Of a stretch of DNA of 6,091 bases, positions 1-5,516 are shown in pieces. The notes below the pieces were generated by a model, which saw nothing but the letters and a program-made list of their open reading frames with translations, did no database searches and had not been told where the DNA came from. Position 1 is the first letter of the stretch. Each line of letters starts with the position of its first letter. This DNA is from Pseudofrankia asymbiotica (GTDB lineage: Bacteria; Actinomycetota; Actinomycetes; Frankiales; Frankiaceae). Location of the stretch: contig NZ_MOMC01000048.1 in the NCBI RefSeq assembly GCF_001983105.1, forward strand, positions 59,429 to 65,519, given 5' to 3'. A program made the translations under genes and the position numbers.

Positions 1-17
1 ACCGGTACCTCGCATGA
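1..17 (+). CDS. Possible 3' end of an upstream gene (last codons only)
   Basis: In the third forward frame the first bases read as codons for R-Y-L-A followed by TGA at 15-17. That stop overlaps the ATG of the histidine kinase at 14-16 in an ATGA arrangement, the usual mark of translational coupling in Actinobacteria. Family knowledge: histidine kinases of this architecture often lie next to a thioredoxin-reductase-like FAD oxidoreductase fused to a receiver domain. Whether that is the neighbour here cannot be seen. Only four codons are available, so this is a suggestion and not a firm gene call. Confidence 0.3.
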
Positions 18-1519
18 GCGCGGACGCGGCTCCCCAGGGCACCACGCCCCGGGGCGTCCTGCCCCAGGGCACGTCGGTCGCTGGCAGCCTGCCCTGCAGC
101 GCGGAGGAGCTGCGGACGCTGTTCCTGTTCGAGAAGCTCACCGACGACCAGCTCACCTGGCTGTGCGAGCGGGGCCGGGTCATCGAGGCCGAGTCGGGAA
201 TGGTGATCGTCGAGGGCGAGCCGGCGGAGCTGTTCCTCGTGCTGCTTGACGGCGAGGTCTCCGTCATCAAGCGAGTCCAGGGCGTGGACGTCGAGATCAG
301 CCGGACCGACCACCGGGGCGTCTACGGCGGCGCCTGGAACGCGTACCTGGGCGAGCGGGTCCCGCAGACCTACCCGCAGTCCCTGCGGGCGGTCCGGGCG
401 TCGCGGTTCTTCGTGCTCGACGCCGACCAGTTCTCGTTCCTCATGCGCGACTGGTTCCCGATGGCGGTGCACCTGCTGGAGGGCCTGTTCTTCGGGCTGC
501 GCAACGTGCAGGAGACGGTCGGGCAGCGCGAACGGCTGCTCGCCCTCGGCGCGCTGTCGGCGGGCCTGACGCACGAGCTCAACAACCCGGCGGCCGCCGC
601 CGTGCGGGCGACGGCGGCCCTGCGCGAGCGGGTCGCCGGAATGCGGCACAAGCTCAGCCTCATCGCCGACGGCCTCTACGACAAGGCGGTGCTGAGCACC
701 CTCATCCGGCTGCAGGAGGAGGCGGCGGAACGGGTCGCCAAGGCGCCGACGCTGTCGCCGCTGGAGGCGAGCGACCGCGAGGACGAGCTGGGCGACTGGT
801 TCGACGAGCACGGCGTCGAGTCCGGCTGGGACGTGGCGCCGGTGTTCGTGCAGGCGGGCATCGACATCGGCTGGCTCGACCAGGTCACCGAGCTGGTGGG
901 TGGTGAGTACCTGGGCAGCGCCGTGCGCTGGCTCGGCTACACCGTCGAGACCGAGCTGCTCATGAACGAGATCGAGGACTCGACGACCCGGGTGTCCACG
1001 CTCGTGGGCGCGGCCAAGCAGTACTCCCAGCTCGACCGGGCCCCGTTCCAGACCGTCGACATCCACGACCTGCTCAAGAGCACGCTCGTGATGCTCGGGC
1101 GCAAGATCGGGGACGGCGTCCAGGTCGTGAAGGACTTCGACCGGACGCTGGCACCGATCGCGGTCTACGCCGCCGAGCTGAACCAGGTCTGGACGAACCT
1201 GATCGACAACGCCGTCTCGGCGATGGGCGGCACCGGCACGCTCACGCTGCGCACCTGGGGCGACGGCGAGTCGATCACCGTCGAGATCGGCGACACCGGC
1301 CCCGGTATCCCGGCCGACATCGTCACCCGCATCTTCGAGCCCTTCTTCACCACGAAGCCCGTCGGCGAGGGCACCGGCCTCGGGCTGGACATCTCCTGGC
1401 GGATCGTCGTCAACAAGCACCACGGCGACCTGCGCGTCGTCAGCTCGCGGCCCGGCGACACCCGTTTCCAGGTCACCCTCCCGCGCGCCCAGCCGGAACC
1501 CCTCGGCCCCCCGGTCTGA
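14..1519 (+). CDS. Soluble sensor histidine kinase with N-terminal cyclic-nucleotide-binding-like domain
   Basis: This 501-residue protein has no signal peptide or membrane segment, so it should act in the cytoplasm, autophosphorylating a histidine and passing phosphate to a response regulator. Residues 1-29 are a low-complexity leader containing an imperfect ten-residue repeat (PQGTTPRGVL/PQGTSVAGSL). Residues about 33-160 look like a cNMP-binding beta-roll, but the phosphate-binding cassette is degenerate. The H-box is at 184-192 (GLTHELNNP, phospho-acceptor His187). An acidic helical insertion of about 100 residues (about 210-320) follows; from family knowledge this is typical of these HELNNPAAAA-type kinases. 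The ATPase domain is complete: N-box 388-404 (Asn395, Asn399), G1 GDTGPGI 426-432, F-box FEPFFTTK 441-448, G2 GEGTGLGL 451-458. No cognate response regulator is in the window. The start is uncertain: no Shine-Dalgarno is visible in the 13 bases before ATG and the frame stays open to the window edge, but the ATGA overlap supports this ATG. The signal sensed is unknown. Confidence 0.93.
   Translation: MSADAAPQGTTPRGVLPQGTSVAGSLPCSAEELRTLFLFEKLTDDQLTWLCERGRVIEAESGMVIVEGEPAELFLVLLDGEVSVIKRVQGVDVEISRTDHRGVYGGAWNAYLGERVPQTYPQSLRAVRASRFFVLDADQFSFLMRDWFPMAVHLLEGLFFGLRNVQETVGQRERLLALGALSAGLTHELNNPAAAAVRATAALRERVAGMRHKLSLIADGLYDKAVLSTLIRLQEEAAERVAKAPTLSPLEASDREDELGDWFDEHGVESGWDVAPVFVQAGIDIGWLDQVTELVGGEYLGSAVRWLGYTVETELLMNEIEDSTTRVSTLVGAAKQYSQLDRAPFQTVDIHDLLKSTLVMLGRKIGDGVQVVKDFDRTLAPIAVYAAELNQVWTNLIDNAVSAMGGTGTLTLRTWGDGESITVEIGDTGPGIPADIVTRIFEPFFTTKPVGEGTGLGLDISWRIVVNKHHGDLRVVSSRPGDTRFQVTLPRAQPEPLGPPV
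37..64. repeat. Interrupted 28-bp palindrome at the 5' end of the kinase gene
   Basis: A perfect 14-bp palindrome, ACGCCCCGGGGCGT (44-57), is flanked by a second symmetric pair, GGGCA (37-41) and TGCCC (60-64), separated from the core by an unpaired CC on each side. In total 24 of 28 positions are symmetric. It lies about 20 bp after the possible upstream stop codon and inside the kinase's low-complexity N-terminal codons. It could form an RNA hairpin that dampens read-through or translation, or act as a DNA operator. The high GC content raises the chance of such symmetry arising by accident. Confidence 0.45.
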
Positions 1520-1616
1520 GAGGGATGGGCCGGGCGGGGGTTGCCGCCTGAGACGGAGCGGGCAGATACCTCGACGTCGCCAGTGAGGCGTGCCCGGCCG
1601 ATCTCCACGCAATCCC

Positions 1617-1626
1617 GGGGAGGAAG
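1617..1626 (+). promoter_or_regulatory. Ribosome binding site of the alpha/beta hydrolase
   Basis: The purine run GGGGAGGAAG, with core GGAGGA at 1619-1624, ends five bases before the core-to-ATG spacing closes at ATG 1630. It is one of the strongest ribosome binding sites in the window and fixes the start of the hydrolase. It also suggests that the gene is translated independently of the kinase 110 bp upstream. Confidence 0.8.
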
Positions 1627-1629
1627 ATC

Positions 1630-2457
1630 ATGCCCTTCATCACGACCAGCGACGGCGCCGAGATCTTCTACAAGGACTGGGGCGCGCCCTCGGCGCGGCC
1701 GGTGGTCTTCAGCCACGGCTGGCCGCTGAACGCGGACGCCTGGGACTCCCAGCTGATGGCCGTCGCCGACGCCGGGTTCCGCGCGATCGCGCACGACCGG
1801 CGCGGGCACGGCAGGTCCACCCAGACCTGGACCGGCAACGACATGGACACCTACGCCGACGACCTGGCCGAACTGGTGACAGCGCTCGACCTGCACGACG
1901 CCGTGCACGTCGGCCACTCCACCGGCGGCGGCGAGGTCGCCCGCTACCTTGGCCGGCACGGGACCTTCCGGGTGGCGAAGGCGGTCCTGCTCGGGGCCGT
2001 CCCGCCGCTGATGCTGAAGACCGAGGCCAACCCGGAGGGCCTGCCCATCGACGCCTTCGACGGCATCCGGGCTGGCGTGCTCGCGGATCGGTCGCAGTTC
2101 TATCGAGACCTCGCCACGCCCTTCTACGGCTTCAACCGGCCGGGCGCGGCCGTGTCCCAGGGCGTCATCGACGCGTTCTGGCTGATGAGCATGCAGGCGG
2201 GCCTCAAGGCGGCGTACGACTGCGTCAAGCAGTTCTCCGAGACCGACTTCACCGACGATCTGGCGAAGTTCGACATCCCGACGCTGGTCGCGCACGGCGA
2301 CGACGACCAGATCGTCCCGATCGTCGCCTCGGCGTACCGGACCGCGAAGCTCGTCAAGGACGCGACGCTCAAGGTCTACCCTGGCGCGCCGCACGGCCTG
2401 TGCGGCGACCACAGCGACGAGTTCTCCAAGGATCTGGTCGCCTTCATCAGGAGCTGA
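1630..2457 (+). CDS. Alpha/beta hydrolase, non-heme chloroperoxidase/perhydrolase family
   Basis: This 275-residue protein has the usual length of cofactor-free haloperoxidases such as those of Streptomyces and Pseudomonas. The oxyanion-hole region is [13 protein letters not shown] (27-39). The nucleophile elbow is GHSTGG (95-100) with Ser97. The acid is Asp226 in HGDDDQIVP, and the catalytic His255 lies in PGAPHG near the C-terminus, so the triad is complete. DRRGHGRS (56-63) is another family signature. Known chemistry of the family: ester hydrolysis and, with short carboxylic acids and H2O2, peracid formation that drives non-specific halogenation. The physiological substrate is usually an unknown ester or lactone. 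There is no signal peptide, so it is cytoplasmic. It is co-oriented with the kinase but has its own ribosome binding site, and a strong hairpin follows its stop codon. It is annotated by family only: the fold is certain, halogenation in vivo is not. Confidence 0.93.
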   Translation: MPFITTSDGAEIFYKDWGAPSARPVVFSHGWPLNADAWDSQLMAVADAGFRAIAHDRRGHGRSTQTWTGNDMDTYADDLAELVTALDLHDAVHVGHSTGGGEVARYLGRHGTFRVAKAVLLGAVPPLMLKTEANPEGLPIDAFDGIRAGVLADRSQFYRDLATPFYGFNRPGAAVSQGVIDAFWLMSMQAGLKAAYDCVKQFSETDFTDDLAKFDIPTLVAHGDDDQIVPIVASAYRTAKLVKDATLKVYPGAPHGLCGDHSDEFSKDLVAFIRS

Positions 2458-2470
2458 CGGATCCGTGCCT

Positions 2471-2507
2471 GCGGTCGCGAACCAGGGTGTTCCCGGTTCG
2501 CGGCCGC
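2471..2507. terminator. Bidirectional hairpin terminator between convergent genes
   Basis: The left arm GCGGTCGCGAACC (2471-2483) pairs with GGTTCGCGGCCGC (2495-2507) over 13 positions, with one G-U wobble. Inside it, GGG (2485-2487) pairs with CCC (2492-2494) around a TGTT loop, leaving A2484 as a single bulge. The resulting stem of 16 pairs lies in the 60-bp gap between the stop codons of the hydrolase (2457) and of the reductase on the opposite strand (2518). No U-run follows on either strand, which fits the U-less, stem-only terminators described in Actinobacteria. It should work for transcripts from both sides. Confidence 0.75.
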
Positions 2508-2517
2508 GGCGCGCCGG

Positions 2518-2979
2518 TCAGGAGGCGCGGGTGAGGATGACGACGGGGATGTCCCGGTCGGTGCGCTCCTGGTAGCCGGTGTACGGCGGCCAGACCTCGA
2601 CCATCTTCGGCCAGAGCCGGGCCTTCTCCTCGGGGGTCGCGGTGCGCGCGGTCGCCTTGAACGTGTCCGCCTTCACCTGCAGCTCGACCTCGGGGTTGTC
2701 GACCAGGTTGCGGTACCAGAGCGGATCTGCCGGCGCACCACCCTTCGACGCGACGATCAGGTAGTCGTCGCCGTCCTGGCCGTAGATCAGCGCGGTGCGC
2801 CGGGGCTGGCCGGACCGCCGGCCGATCGTCGTCAGCAGCAGCGTCGGCACGCCCTCGGCCAGCTTCCCGTCCGGGCCGTACCAGAGGTGCCCCTCCTCGC
2901 CGCCGCTGTCCAGATACGCGCGCGTGTGGTCCGCGACCCACTTGTTCGGGCTGTCCGTCGGTGTCGTCGACTCGCTCAT
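2518..2979 (-). CDS. Deazaflavin (F420)-dependent nitroreductase family protein
   Basis: This 153-residue protein matches the compact split beta-barrel family that includes mycobacterial Ddn. Visible signatures are TTIGRRSGQPRRT (50-62), the cofactor-binding region VASKGGAPADPLWYRNL (76-92) with DNPEVE after it, and a C-terminal WPPYTGYQERTDRDIPVVIL segment carrying Tyr133 and Tyr136. Family knowledge: members bind F420H2 and reduce quinones, nitroaromatics or other electron-poor compounds. The natural substrate of this one is unknown. The start at 2979 is preceded on its strand by GGGGAGGAT (2986-2994), a good ribosome binding site. The gene lies 67 bp downstream of the MocR gene on the same strand, so it may be read from the same transcript. 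No convincing promoter or terminator was seen in that gap. It converges on the hydrolase across a shared terminator hairpin. Confidence 0.9.
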   Translation of the reverse strand: MSESTTPTDSPNKWVADHTRAYLDSGGEEGHLWYGPDGKLAEGVPTLLLTTIGRRSGQPRRTALIYGQDGDDYLIVASKGGAPADPLWYRNLVDNPEVELQVKADTFKATARTATPEEKARLWPKMVEVWPPYTGYQERTDRDIPVVILTRAS

Positions 2980-3046
2980 GACCCCATCCTCCCCGGGATC
3001 CCCGCCTCAAACGGTGATCGCCCGGCCCGTTGTGGTGGGGCGCGCG

Positions 3047-4393
3047 TCAGCCGTGGGCGGCCTCGGCCAGGAGGGCGGCCACGTCGTCGATGCGGTCGTC
3101 GGGGATGAGGCCCACGGTGACGCGCAGGTGGGCGGCGCCCAGGGGCGCGGCCTCGAAGGGGGTGCCGGGGGCGGCGCCGATGCCACGGGCGGCGAGCGAC
3201 ACGAGCGCGACCTGCTCGTCGGCGACGTCCATCCACAGGTTGATGCCGTCGCCGGCCTGGGCACGCACGCCGCGGGCCGCCAGCGCGGCCGTCATCCGCT
3301 CGCGCCGGCCCGCGTAGACCTCGCGGGCACGGGCCAGCGTCCGCTCGGTCTCGTCGTCGTCGAGGAGCTCGGCGAGCACGGCCTGCAGCAGGCGGCTCGA
3401 CCAGCCGGGTCCCAGCATCCGGCGGCTGACCAGCCCGTTCACCACCGACTCGACCCCGCCGACGGCCGCGAGCCGCAGGTCGGGACCGTGGCTCTTGGAG
3501 AAGCTGCGGATGTGCACGGTCGCCTCCGGCAGGTACGTCCCGAGGCTGAGCGGCGCCGCGGCGGCCACGTCGCCGACGTGGTCGTCCTCGACGACCGTCA
3601 CCCCGCGCCCCGCGAGCAACGCCGCCAGCGCCCTGGCGCGCCGGGGCGTCATGCTCACGCCGGCCGGGTTGTGCGCGCGCGGCTGCAGGTAGAGCGCCAC
3701 CGGCTCGGCGCCGGCCGGGGTGGCGGCGGACAGCGCCGCGCGCAGGGCGTCCGGCCGGATGCCCTCGTCGTCGAGCGGCAGCGCGACCACCTCGGCGCCG
3801 ACGGCCTCGAACAGGTCCAGCAGCGGGGGGAAGCACGGGTTCTCGACCAGCACCCGGCTGCCGAAGCCGACCAGCACGCCGGTCACCCGGTCCAGCGCGT
3901 CGAGCGCGCCGTCGACGACGGTCAGCGCGGCGGGCGGGAACGGCCAGCGGACGCGCAGCGCCTTCTCCAGGGCGGGCAGCACCGGGTCGTCCAGGTAGCT
4001 GGCGGTCAGGTTGCCGCCGCGGGCCACCCGGGCGAGCACCGGGGCGAGGTCGGGCAGCAGCGCCACGTCCGGGGTACCGGTCGAGTAGTCGTGCGGGAGG
4101 CGGCCGGGGCTGCGGGTGATCCGGCGGTAGCGGCGCGGGTCCGCGCTCGCGGGGGGACCGGCCAGCACGAACGTCCCGGCGCGGCCGCGCGGCGAGATCA
4201 CGCCGGCGCGGGCGAGGGTGCGCCATGCCTGGCTCACGGTGGTGGGACTGATGCCGAGCTCGGTGGCGAGCTCGCGGACGGTGGGCAGCCGGGTGCCGGC
4301 CGGCAGGGCACCCGACATGACCAGGCGACTGACGGCGCCCGCGATGCCGCGCGCGGAGCGGTCGTCGATCGTCGAGACGATCACGTCGATCAT
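3047..4393 (-). CDS. MocR/GabR-type transcriptional regulator (GntR winged helix fused to PLP aminotransferase fold)
   Basis: This 448-residue protein has the standard two-part MocR build. Residues 1-78 form a GntR-type winged helix; the segment LPTVRELATELGISPTTVSQ (36-55) holds the helix-turn-helix and GVISPRGRAGTFV the wing. A short linker of about 20 residues leads to a type-I aminotransferase domain (about 101-448). PLP-site residues are present: Asn242 in HNPAG, the EDD motif 269-271, the Schiff-base Lys300 in SFSKSHGPDLRLA, Arg307, and a C-terminal Arg424 that could hold a substrate carboxylate. His272 stands where many relatives have Tyr (EDDY). Family knowledge: MocR proteins use PLP to sense an amino acid or PLP itself and often activate a divergent operon while repressing their own gene. 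The start at 4393 has AGGAG (4401-4405) seven bases upstream. It is divergent from a pyrimidine-degradation operon, which suggests control of that pathway with beta-alanine as ligand. The target and ligand are inference. Confidence 0.92.
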   Translation of the reverse strand: MIDVIVSTIDDRSARGIAGAVSRLVMSGALPAGTRLPTVRELATELGISPTTVSQAWRTLARAGVISPRGRAGTFVLAGPPASADPRRYRRITRSPGRLPHDYSTGTPDVALLPDLAPVLARVARGGNLTASYLDDPVLPALEKALRVRWPFPPAALTVVDGALDALDRVTGVLVGFGSRVLVENPCFPPLLDLFEAVGAEVVALPLDDEGIRPDALRAALSAATPAGAEPVALYLQPRAHNPAGVSMTPRRARALAALLAGRGVTVVEDDHVGDVAAAAPLSLGTYLPEATVHIRSFSKSHGPDLRLAAVGGVESVVNGLVSRRMLGPGWSSRLLQAVLAELLDDDETERTLARAREVYAGRRERMTAALAARGVRAQAGDGINLWMDVADEQVALVSLAARGIGAAPGTPFEAAPLGAAHLRVTVGLIPDDRIDDVAALLAEAAHG

Positions 4394-4405
4394 GCCGCCG
4401 CTCCT

Positions 4406-4436
4406 TGCTGGTAGTCGACCCTGCTGGTAGTAGACC
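4406..4436. promoter_or_regulatory. Tandem 15-bp direct repeats, likely MocR operator
   Basis: TGCTGGTAGTCGACC (4406-4420) and TGCTGGTAGTAGACC (4422-4436) match at 14 of 15 positions with a 16-bp period. Their first base touches the mocR ribosome binding site (4401-4405). The core GTAGTC appears again at 4501-4506, over the predicted -10 of the divergent operon. Known MocR regulators such as GabR and PdxR bind direct repeats in the intergenic region with a divergent target, so this is the best operator candidate. Binding here would sit in the 5' leader or promoter of mocR (autorepression) and about 45-75 bp upstream of the operon's -35 (activation). Confidence 0.6.
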
Positions 4437-4478
4437 TGCTCGCAACAGAGCCTGTAACAAGAAGAAACAAATCGAGAA

Positions 4479-4490
4479 TTGTCCGGGCAA
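4479..4490. repeat. Near-palindrome overlapping the predicted -35 element
   Basis: TTGTCCGGGCAA is a 12-bp inverted repeat centred between 4484 and 4485, with 10 of 12 positions symmetric. Its left half is the predicted -35 hexamer of the pyrimidine operon. It could be an operator for a second, dimeric regulator, or a chance symmetry. Confidence 0.35.
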
Positions 4491-4507
4491 GAGTGTGACA
4501 GTAGTCT
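4479..4507 (+). promoter_or_regulatory. Predicted housekeeping-type promoter of the pyrimidine operon
   Basis: The -35 element TTGTCC (4479-4484) and the -10 element TAGTCT (4502-4507) are separated by an ideal 17-bp spacer. They lie in the only AT-rich island of the divergent region (about 4455-4510). The predicted start of transcription near 4514 gives a leader of roughly 147 bases before the beta-ureidopropionase ATG. No equally good promoter was found on the opposite strand for mocR, although one must exist in the same region. Confidence 0.55.
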
Positions 4508-4562
4508 GCGAGCACCACAAACGCCCGCCGGCCGGTGGACTGGCGCGGTGGCGGGTTCGGTG

Positions 4563-4629
4563 GTCCTGTCGGACGAGGGCCGCGCCGCCCGCCGCGGCGG
4601 CGCAGGACGACCGCCCGCCCGACGGGTGG
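4563..4629 (+). other. Potentially folded 5' leader of the pyrimidine operon
   Basis: The leader contains a perfect 8-bp stem, GCGCCGCC (4582-4589) with GGCGGCGC (4596-4603), around a six-base loop. It is closed further out by GTCCT (4563-4567) with AGGAC (4604-4608). A second small hairpin pairs CCGCCC (4615-4620) with GGGTGG (4624-4629), about 14 bases before the ribosome binding site. No known riboswitch class was recognised. In DNA this rich in GC such stems are common, so a regulatory role is only a possibility. Confidence 0.3.
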
Positions 4630-4642
4630 CGCGGCGCGGCGC

Positions 4643-4650
4643 GGGAGGAG
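4643..4650 (+). promoter_or_regulatory. Ribosome binding site that sets the beta-ureidopropionase start
   Basis: GGGAGGAG lies ten bases before ATG 4661. It favours this start over the in-frame GTG at 4535, which has no such site and would add 42 residues rich in Gly, Arg and Pro that do not resemble the enzyme family. Confidence 0.8.
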
Positions 4651-4660
4651 AGCGAAGGCG

Positions 4661-5500
4661 ATGGGCAGGGTTATCCGTGCGGCGCTCGTCCAGGCGAAAT
4701 GGACGGGCGACAAGGAATCCATGATCAAGGCGCACGAGGAGTACGCCCGGTCGGCGGCCGAGCAGGGCGCCAAGGTCATGTGCTTCCAGGAGCTGTTCTA
4801 CGGCCCGTACTTCTGCCAGGTGCAGGACCCGGAGTACTACGCGTACGCCGAGTCGGTGCCCGGCCCGACCGTCGAACGCTTCCAGGCGCTGGCCGCGGAG
4901 CTCGGCATGGTGCTGGTGCTGCCGGTCTACGAGCAGGAGCAGCCGGGCGTCCTCTACAACACTGCGGCGGTCCTCGACGCCGACGGGAAGTACCTCGGCA
5001 AGTACCGCAAGACCCACATTCCGCACGTGCAGGGCTTCTGGGAGAAGTTCTACTTCCGCCCGGGAAACCTGGGCTACCCGGTGTTCGACACCGCGGTCGG
5101 CCGGGTCGGCGTCTACATCTGCTACGACCGGCACTTCCCGGAGGGCTGGCGCGCGCTCGGGCTGAACGGCGCCGAGCTGGTGTTCAACCCGTCGGCGACC
5201 TCGCGCGGCCTGTCGAACTACCTCTGGAAGCTGGAGCAGCCGGCCGCCGCCGTCGCGAACGAGTACTTCATCGGCGCGATCAACCGGGTCGGCGTCGAGG
5301 ACCTCGGCGACGACGACTTCTACGGCACGTCCTACTTCGTCGACCCGGAGGGCAAGTTCGTCGACGGTACGGGCGACGCGCACGAGCCGGAGCTGATGGT
5401 CCGCGACCTCGACCTGGACCTCCTGACCGAGGTACGCAACCGCTGGGCCTTCTACCGCGACCGCCGCCCCGACCAGTACGGCGACCTGACCGCCCCCTGA
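4661..5500 (+). CDS. Beta-ureidopropionase (N-carbamoyl-beta-alanine amidohydrolase), nitrilase superfamily
   Basis: This cytosolic enzyme of 279 residues should hydrolyse N-carbamoyl-beta-alanine (or the beta-aminoisobutyrate analogue from thymine) to the beta-amino acid, CO2 and ammonia. The nitrilase Glu-Lys-Cys triad is visible: Glu44 in CFQELFYG, Lys117 in YRKTHIP and the nucleophile Cys154 in YICYDRHFP. Glu128 in FWEKFYF is a candidate for the structural second glutamate. GNLGYPVFDT, NGAELVFNPSAT, INRVG and FYGTSYF closely resemble the animal and plant beta-ureidopropionase (UPB1) branch and not generic aliphatic nitrilases. It lacks the N-terminal extension of the roughly 380-residue animal enzyme. 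The gene is first in an operon with a dihydropyrimidinase, the preceding enzyme of the pathway, 16 bp downstream. An N-carbamoyl-D-amino acid hydrolase (hydantoin pathway) is the main alternative, but the motifs and partner favour the pyrimidine role. Confidence 0.9.
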   Translation: MGRVIRAALVQAKWTGDKESMIKAHEEYARSAAEQGAKVMCFQELFYGPYFCQVQDPEYYAYAESVPGPTVERFQALAAELGMVLVLPVYEQEQPGVLYNTAAVLDADGKYLGKYRKTHIPHVQGFWEKFYFRPGNLGYPVFDTAVGRVGVYICYDRHFPEGWRALGLNGAELVFNPSATSRGLSNYLWKLEQPAAAVANEYFIGAINRVGVEDLGDDDFYGTSYFVDPEGKFVDGTGDAHEPELMVRDLDLDLLTEVRNRWAFYRDRRPDQYGDLTAP

Positions 5501-5505
5501 CGCCC

Positions 5506-5511
5506 GAGGAG
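5506..5511 (+). promoter_or_regulatory. Ribosome binding site of dihydropyrimidinase
   Basis: GAGGAG lies five bases before ATG 5517 within the 16-bp gap after the preceding stop codon, leaving no room for a separate promoter. It supports both the start codon and co-transcription. Confidence 0.8.
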
Positions 5512-5516
5512 CCTCG

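Noticed and set aside
1541..1570. Possible promoter TTGCCG - 18 bp - GATACC before the hydrolase
   Set aside because: The -10 element matches the consensus poorly at its first and last bases. A promoter for the hydrolase is likely somewhere in the 110-bp gap but cannot be placed with confidence.
1165..2412. 415-codon reverse frame spanning the kinase 3' end and the hydrolase
   Set aside because: It crosses two clearly coding genes on the other strand and its translation shows no domain or plausible start signal.
2980..3046. Terminator or promoter between the MocR gene and the reductase
   Set aside because: Only a weak imperfect AACGG/CCGTT pairing and a short GGGATCCC palindrome are seen. 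Neither makes a convincing terminator, and no promoter hexamers with proper spacing were found.
2795..4414. 539-codon forward frame antisense to the MocR gene
   Set aside because: Composition is Gly/Arg/His-rich with no recognisable domain, and it overlaps a well-supported gene completely. It is a GC-driven shadow frame.
4445..4455. Short inverted repeat ACAG-AGC-CTGT in the divergent region
   Set aside because: Four-base arms are too short to separate from chance; kept out of the operator list.
4535..4660. N-terminal extension of beta-ureidopropionase from an in-frame GTG
   Set aside because: The added 42 residues are Gly/Arg/Pro-rich, there is no ribosome binding site before 4535, and a strong one precedes ATG 4661.
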